This document shows positions 12,762 to 17,156 of a DNA stretch of 17,156 nt, in pieces (within the stretch, counting starts at the first letter, position 1; every line of letters starts with the position of its first letter). A model generated the notes under the pieces. That model did no database searches, was not told the origin of the DNA, and was given only the letters and a program-made list of their open reading frames with translations. Source of the stretch: Clostridiales bacterium (lineage in GTDB: Bacteria; Bacillota; Clostridia; Oscillospirales; Acutalibacteraceae); NCBI GenBank assembly GCA_019419895.1, contig JAHZIE010000053.1:1-17156 (forward strand), in the 5' to 3' direction. Position numbers and translations under genes: made by a program.

Positions 12762-15002
12762 TTACAGCTTCATCTGTTCCCCTGAAGTATCCTCCGCGGC
12801 AGGGAGAGCGCCTGCCGCGGGAAGAGTCTTAGTACGGTAACGCTGCGGCTTTTGGAACATATCTTCCTGGAAGGGTTCGACAGCAATGACACGATGCCCT
12901 CTCTTTAAAGTCATAACCGATACGCCCTGGGTGTTTTTGGTGGTCTTGGGCTGGATAGCGCCGGTATGAAGGATCAGTTTCCGGCCGGCGCTGGAGGTAA
13001 GGACAAATTCCCTGTCCTCTGGGATATCATAAGAGGCCACCAAAGGGGATTTGTCGGAGTAAGCAGAAAGAAGTTTCCGGCGGTTTGTTTTTGTGGCATA
13101 AGAGGAAAGCTCCACCTTGGCCACTTTTCCATTTTCAAAGAAAAAGAGGATATAACCACTGTAGTCGCCGGCAAGACACATAGAAAGCACCCGTTCCCCT
13201 TCGTCCATGCCAAGGCGCGACGGAAGATAATCTCCCAGCACGCTTGCCTTGGTATCCTCAAAATCTGAAGCCTTGGCTTTATAAACCTGGCACCGGTCGG
13301 TGAAGAAAAGGAGCTCCTGATTGTTGCTGGATTCCGCTTCCCTGATAATTTCGTCGCCCTCTTTGAGTTTCTGCTCGCCGCTCATGCGCAGGGACTGGGG
13401 GGTGATCTTTTTAAAATACCCGTCTTTGGAAAAGAAAAGGTGGACGGGATAATCAGGAATTTCCTCTTCTTCCGGCTCCTCTTCCTCGTCGGGATAAATC
13501 AGGATGCTGCGCCGCGGAGCGCCGTATTTGGACGAAATGGCCTTCAACTCGTTCACAATGATGGTTTTGACCTTGGCCTTGCTGTCCAGAATCCCCTGGA
13601 GTTCTTCGATCTCTTTTTCGAGAGATTCAATTTCATCCAGCCGTTTTAGGATAAACTCACGGTTGAGATGTCGCAGCTTAATTTCCGCGACATATTCCGC
13701 CTGGGTTTCATCAATACCGAAGCCTATCATCAGATTGGGGACTACCTCGGATTCCTCGGAGGTTTCCCGGACAATACGGATGGCCTTGTCGATATCCAAC
13801 AGTATTTTTTGCAATCCCTGAAGCAGATGGAGCTTTTTCTTTTTCTTGTCCAAATCAAAATAGGTGCGGCGGCGGACACACTCGATACGGAAAGCGGTCC
13901 ATTCCTCCAAAATTTCACGGATCCCCATCACCTTTGGAAAACCGGCAATGAGAATATTGAAATTGCAAGAAAAGGCGTCCTCCAAAGGGGTAAGGCGGAA
14001 CAGGCGCTGCATGAGTCTGTCCGGTTCCACACCCCGTTTCAGGTCAATGGTAATTTTGAGCCCCTCCAGACCGGTTTCGTCACGGATATCGCTAATTTCC
14101 TTCAGTTTCCCCTGCTTGACCAGCTCGACGATTTTTTCGATGATAGCTTCAATGGTGGTTGTGGGAGGAATTTGGGTGATATCAATGCAGTTGGAGGATT
14201 TGTCGTAAGCGTACCGGGAACGGACGCGGATACTCCCCCGCCCGGTACGGTAAATGGCGTCCAGTGCGGCGGGATCGCAGATGATCTGGCCGCCTCCGGG
14301 AAAATCAGGAGCAAGAAGAGTGGAAGAAATCTCATGTTCGGGGTTTTTGATCAGAGCAATGGCGGTATCGCAAACCTCTGAAATATTAAACGGACAGATG
14401 GAGCTGGCCATTCCTACCGCAATGCCTGTATTGGCATTCACCAGGATGGAGGGAAAAGCGGCAGGAAGGAGGGTAGGCTCCTTCATGGTATTGTCGTAAT
14501 TGTCAACGAAATCCACCGTATCCTTTTCAATATCTCCGAACAGCTCGTTGCAGATGGGATCCAGCTTGGCCTCGGTGTAACGGGAGGCGGCCCAGGCCAT
14601 ATCGCGGGAATAAAATTTACCGAAATTTCCCTTAGAATCCACATAGGGGTAGAGCAAAGCCTCATATCCCCGGCTCAGGCGCACCATAGTGTCATAAATG
14701 GCGGCGTCGCCGTGGGGATTGAGCTTCATGGTCTGTCCCACAATGTTGGCGGATTTTGTACGGTGCTGGGAAGGATTCAGAAGCCCCATGCGGAACATGG
14801 TGTAGAGAAGTTTCCGGTGGGAGGGCTTGAATCCGTCGATTTCAGGGATCGCGCGGGAGAGAATGACGCTCATGGCATAAGGCATATAGTTTTCCATCAG
14901 GGTAGAGGTGATCTGCTGTTCCACCACCTCGCCGGCTCCGGCAATATATCCTTTTGTTTTTTGAACCTCTGTTTTTTTAGGTTCCTTTTTCTTAGAAGGC
15001 AT
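12762..15002 (-). CDS. parC: Type IIA topoisomerase subunit A, ParC-like
   Basis: A 746-aa DNA breakage-reunion subunit. The winged-helix catalytic domain (about 35-490) has the active-site pair Arg141-Tyr142 (AWAASRYTEAKL) and the IPP motif near 278-280. A long coiled coil follows (about 445-490). An acidic linker (DEEEEPEEEE, 505-514) leads to a beta-pinwheel C-terminal domain (515-720). I see no GyrA box (QRRGGKG), which favours a topoisomerase IV role over gyrase. In the quinolone region, Ala100 replaces the usual Ser/Thr, while Asp104 is kept. ATG 15002 is chosen over a TTG three codons earlier because AGGAAAGG then sits at workable spacing. It forms an operon with the B subunit 126 bases upstream. 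Confidence 0.9.
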   Translation of the reverse strand: MPSKKKEPKKTEVQKTKGYIAGAGEVVEQQITSTLMENYMPYAMSVILSRAIPEIDGFKPSHRKLLYTMFRMGLLNPSQHRTKSANIVGQTMKLNPHGDAAIYDTMVRLSRGYEALLYPYVDSKGNFGKFYSRDMAWAASRYTEAKLDPICNELFGDIEKDTVDFVDNYDNTMKEPTLLPAAFPSILVNANTGIAVGMASSICPFNISEVCDTAIALIKNPEHEISSTLLAPDFPGGGQIICDPAALDAIYRTGRGSIRVRSRYAYDKSSNCIDITQIPPTTTIEAIIEKIVELVKQGKLKEISDIRDETGLEGLKITIDLKRGVEPDRLMQRLFRLTPLEDAFSCNFNILIAGFPKVMGIREILEEWTAFRIECVRRRTYFDLDKKKKKLHLLQGLQKILLDIDKAIRIVRETSEESEVVPNLMIGFGIDETQAEYVAEIKLRHLNREFILKRLDEIESLEKEIEELQGILDSKAKVKTIIVNELKAISSKYGAPRRSILIYPDEEEEPEEEEIPDYPVHLFFSKDGYFKKITPQSLRMSGEQKLKEGDEIIREAESSNNQELLFFTDRCQVYKAKASDFEDTKASVLGDYLPSRLGMDEGERVLSMCLAGDYSGYILFFFENGKVAKVELSSYATKTNRRKLLSAYSDKSPLVASYDIPEDREFVLTSSAGRKLILHTGAIQPKTTKNTQGVSVMTLKRGHRVIAVEPFQEDMFQKPQRYRTKTLPAAGALPAAEDTSGEQMKL

Positions 15003-15020
15003 GGTGTTCAAAACCTTTCC

Positions 15021-15047
15021 TACCGGCGGAAAGGAATCCCGCCGGTA
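15021..15047 (-). promoter_or_regulatory. Hairpin in the parE-parC gap near the parC ribosome binding site
   Basis: TACCGGCGG (15021-15029) and CCGCCGGTA (15039-15047) form a perfect 9-bp stem with a 9-base loop, followed on the minus strand directly by GGAAAGG, the parC ribosome binding site. There is no T-run, so mRNA stability or translation control is likelier than termination. Confidence 0.5.
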
Positions 15048-15070
15048 TCAAAAATATAAGAATGAGGGAA

Positions 15071-15117
15071 AAAGCCGGTAAAAAAGGTCAGGCAGAAAAA
15101 ACGACGCGTCCGGCTTT
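15071..15117 (-). other. Long-loop inverted repeat after the parE-like gene
   Basis: On the minus strand, AAAGCCGG (15117-15110) faces CCGGCTTT (15078-15071) across 31 bases that include TTTTTT runs, then TTCCC. It may be a weak attenuator between the two topoisomerase genes. The large loop makes it uncertain. Confidence 0.35.
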
Positions 15118-15128
15118 CCTATACGTCA

Positions 15129-17108
15129 TTAACTGACATCGACGAAATCGATATACAGATGCCCGTTCTCTGAAATATAGTCCTTTCGGCCGGATAAATT
15201 GTCCCCTAAGAGGAGATCAAAGATTTCACTTGTGGTTTTCGCCTCTTCCGGCATCACCTTAATCAGCCGCCGGGTGGAGGGATTCATGGTTGTCAGGCTC
15301 ATCATATCGGGCTCATTTTCACCAAGCCCTTTGGAACGCTGAATGGTAAAACGCGTCCCCTCGAGCTTTTTTAGATAAGCGTCTTTTTCTTTTTCAGTAT
15401 AGGCAAAATAAGTTTCATTTTTTCCAGTGATTTCATACAGAGGGGATTCGGCGATAAAGACCAGGCCTTTCTCAATCAGGGTAGGGGTCAGACGGTAGAG
15501 CATCGTCAGGACAAGGGTGCGGATCTGAAAACCGTCCACGTCGGCATCGGTGCAGATGATGATTTTATTCCAGCGCAGCAGAGAAAGGTCAAAGGAGGAG
15601 AGTTCCTTGTTGGCTTTACTCTTTACCTCTACCCCGCAGCCAAGCACCTTGATAAGATCAGTAATGATTTCACTTTTAAATATCCTGTTGTAGTCGGCTT
15701 TCAGGCAGTTCAAAATCTTTCCCCGCAGAGGGATAATGGCCTGAAAATCCGGATCCCTGGCCTGTTTGCAGGCGCCGAGAGCGGAATCGCCCTCCACGAT
15801 GAACAGCTCGCGCTCCTCCACCTTCTTGCTGCGGCAGTCGACAAACTTGGCTACGCGGCTGGTGATGTCCATATTGCTTGTCAGCTTTTTCTTTAAATTC
15901 AGCCGGGTTCTCTCCGCGTCCTCCCGGCTGCGCTTATTAATAAGAACCTGGCCCACGATTTTTTCCGCGTCCATGGGATTTTCTATGAAATAAATTTCCA
16001 GCTGATGCCGCAGAAACTCGGTCATTGCCTCCTGGATCCCCTTGTTTGTGATGGCCTTTTTGGTCTGATTTTCATAGGAGGTCTGGTTAGAGAAGGAGGA
16101 AATCACAATGATTAAACAGTCCTCCACATCGGCAAAAGTGACGCGGCTCTCGTTTTTGGTATACTTACCATTCTGCTTGCAGTAAGCGTCGATTTGGGAG
16201 ACAAAGGCGCTGCGGACCGCTTTTTCAGGAGCTCCGCCATATTCCAGCCAGCTGGAATTATGATAATATTCAGCGGTGTGAAACCGGTTGGAAAAGCACA
16301 GAGCCACATGAAATTTTGTCTTGTATTCCGGCTTGTCCGCCCTGTCGCGGACACGGCGTTCTGCGTTCCAGACCTGCACAGGGGTCAGGCTTTCCTCCCC
16401 CGCGAGCTCGCGGACATGATCCACAATGCCTTCCCCATAACAAAATTCGGTGGTTTCAAAGGTATTTCCCACTTGATTTTTGAAAATGAAGTGGATTCCG
16501 GCATTGACAATCGCCTGCCGTTTGATAATATCAGTATAGTATTCCACCGGAACGTCGATGTCAGTAAATACCTCCAAATCGGGCTTCCAGCGGGTAATTG
16601 TTCCGGTCCGTTTTCCAGTGTAGGGCTCTTTTTTCAGGCCGCCGATATTTTCTCCCTTTTCAAAATGAAGGGAATATTGGAATCCGTCCCGGTAAATGGT
16701 CAAATCCATATATTCGCTGGAATATTGGGTAGCACATGCACCGAGGCCGTTGAGCCCGAGGGAATATTCATAGTTTTCGCCCTCGTTATTGTGATATTTG
16801 CCGCCGGCGTACATTTCACAATAAATCAGTTCCCAGTTGAACCTCTGTTCATTGGGATTGTAGTCCACAGGGGTGCCGCGGCCAAAGTCCTCAATTTCAA
16901 TAGAACCATCAGAAAAGCGGGTGGTAATGATTTTAGCTCCAAACCCCTCTCTGGCTTCATCAATGGAGTTGGAGAGTATTTCAAAAATGGAATGTTCACA
17001 GCCTTCGATCCCATCGGAGCCAAAGATGACGGCTGGGCGTTTTCGGACTCTGTCGGCGCCCTTCAGGGAAGAAATGCTGGTATTTCCGTAAGCGTTTTTT
17101 TTAGACAT
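15129..17108 (-). CDS. parE: Type IIA topoisomerase subunit B, ParE-like (divergent)
   Basis: A 659-aa ATPase subunit. The GHKL ATP site shows FEILSNSIDEA (Glu43, Asn46), IEDFGRGTPVD and a glycine-rich lid SLGLNGLGACATQ, where the usual GGLHGVGAS differs. The transducer has the QTK loop (ENQTKKAI, Lys350). The TOPRIM domain has VEGDSALGACKQARD (Glu439), then IIPLRGKILN and CTDADVDGFQIRT (Asp521, Asp523, Asp525). The tail has RSKGLGENEPD and TTMNPSTRRLIKV. All metal- and ATP-binding residues are intact, although several usually invariant neighbours differ. ATG 17108 has GGAGG 6 bases upstream. With the next gene it makes a second type II enzyme, probably a topoisomerase IV-like decatenase. Confidence 0.9.
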   Translation of the reverse strand: MSKKNAYGNTSISSLKGADRVRKRPAVIFGSDGIEGCEHSIFEILSNSIDEAREGFGAKIITTRFSDGSIEIEDFGRGTPVDYNPNEQRFNWELIYCEMYAGGKYHNNEGENYEYSLGLNGLGACATQYSSEYMDLTIYRDGFQYSLHFEKGENIGGLKKEPYTGKRTGTITRWKPDLEVFTDIDVPVEYYTDIIKRQAIVNAGIHFIFKNQVGNTFETTEFCYGEGIVDHVRELAGEESLTPVQVWNAERRVRDRADKPEYKTKFHVALCFSNRFHTAEYYHNSSWLEYGGAPEKAVRSAFVSQIDAYCKQNGKYTKNESRVTFADVEDCLIIVISSFSNQTSYENQTKKAITNKGIQEAMTEFLRHQLEIYFIENPMDAEKIVGQVLINKRSREDAERTRLNLKKKLTSNMDITSRVAKFVDCRSKKVEERELFIVEGDSALGACKQARDPDFQAIIPLRGKILNCLKADYNRIFKSEIITDLIKVLGCGVEVKSKANKELSSFDLSLLRWNKIIICTDADVDGFQIRTLVLTMLYRLTPTLIEKGLVFIAESPLYEITGKNETYFAYTEKEKDAYLKKLEGTRFTIQRSKGLGENEPDMMSLTTMNPSTRRLIKVMPEEAKTTSEIFDLLLGDNLSGRKDYISENGHLYIDFVDVS

Positions 17109-17156
17109 AAACAGCCTCCAAATATGATATAGGTGGGGACGGGGGGAGAAGCCCTT

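Overview
The window looks like a mobile element integrated in the chromosome of a gut-type Clostridia (Bacillota, probably Lachnospiraceae-like). This rests on the gene families, strong GGAGG ribosome binding sites, frequent TTG/GTG starts, and a core-type topoisomerase pair at the right edge. The taxon is inferred; no marker gene fixes it.

Layout. Positions 1-480: the last codons of an unidentified gene, then an untranslated stretch with a nested hairpin. Positions 480-3600, minus strand: a membrane-anchored XRE regulator, a histidine kinase and OmpR-type response regulator, and a small XRE repressor. Positions 3600-4240: a regulatory region with two intrinsic terminators and a hairpin that buries the ribosome binding site of the next gene. 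Positions 4233-6320, plus strand: a region-4-only sigma-like protein, a 12-bp terminator, about 0.5 kb of hairpin-rich sequence with one short ORF, an unknown 144-aa protein, a MazF toxin and a 53-aa protein. Positions 6445-11192: four tightly packed genes, three complete tyrosine recombinases plus a TnpC/DUF6262-like accessory protein, closed by a terminator. This is a Tn554-like module with one extra recombinase. Positions 11193-11724 are noncoding and should hold the right end. Positions 11725-17108, minus strand, are host-like: an alpha/beta hydrolase and a divergent ParC/ParE-type topoisomerase pair.

How it fits together. The 10-mer AAATCCCGTT occurs at 202, 6356 (just upstream of the first recombinase) and 11717, where it overlaps the hydrolase stop codon. 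A longer form of it is followed by TGCGTAGAGGAAA both at the left edge (199 and 323) and before the first recombinase (6353 and 6419). I read these as candidate attachment sites or element ends. Insertion would be at the 3' end of the hydrolase gene, and the mobile unit would be either about 5.4 kb (recombinases only) or about 11.5 kb (with regulators and toxin). The small repressor, attenuated leader and sigma-like protein would form the control switch, MazF would stabilise the element, and the four-gene operon would move it.

The most notable points are the repeat arrangement, the four-gene recombinase array, the sigma-gene leader, and a MazF toxin with no recognisable MazE whose downstream 53-aa neighbour resembles the MazF C-terminal helix.
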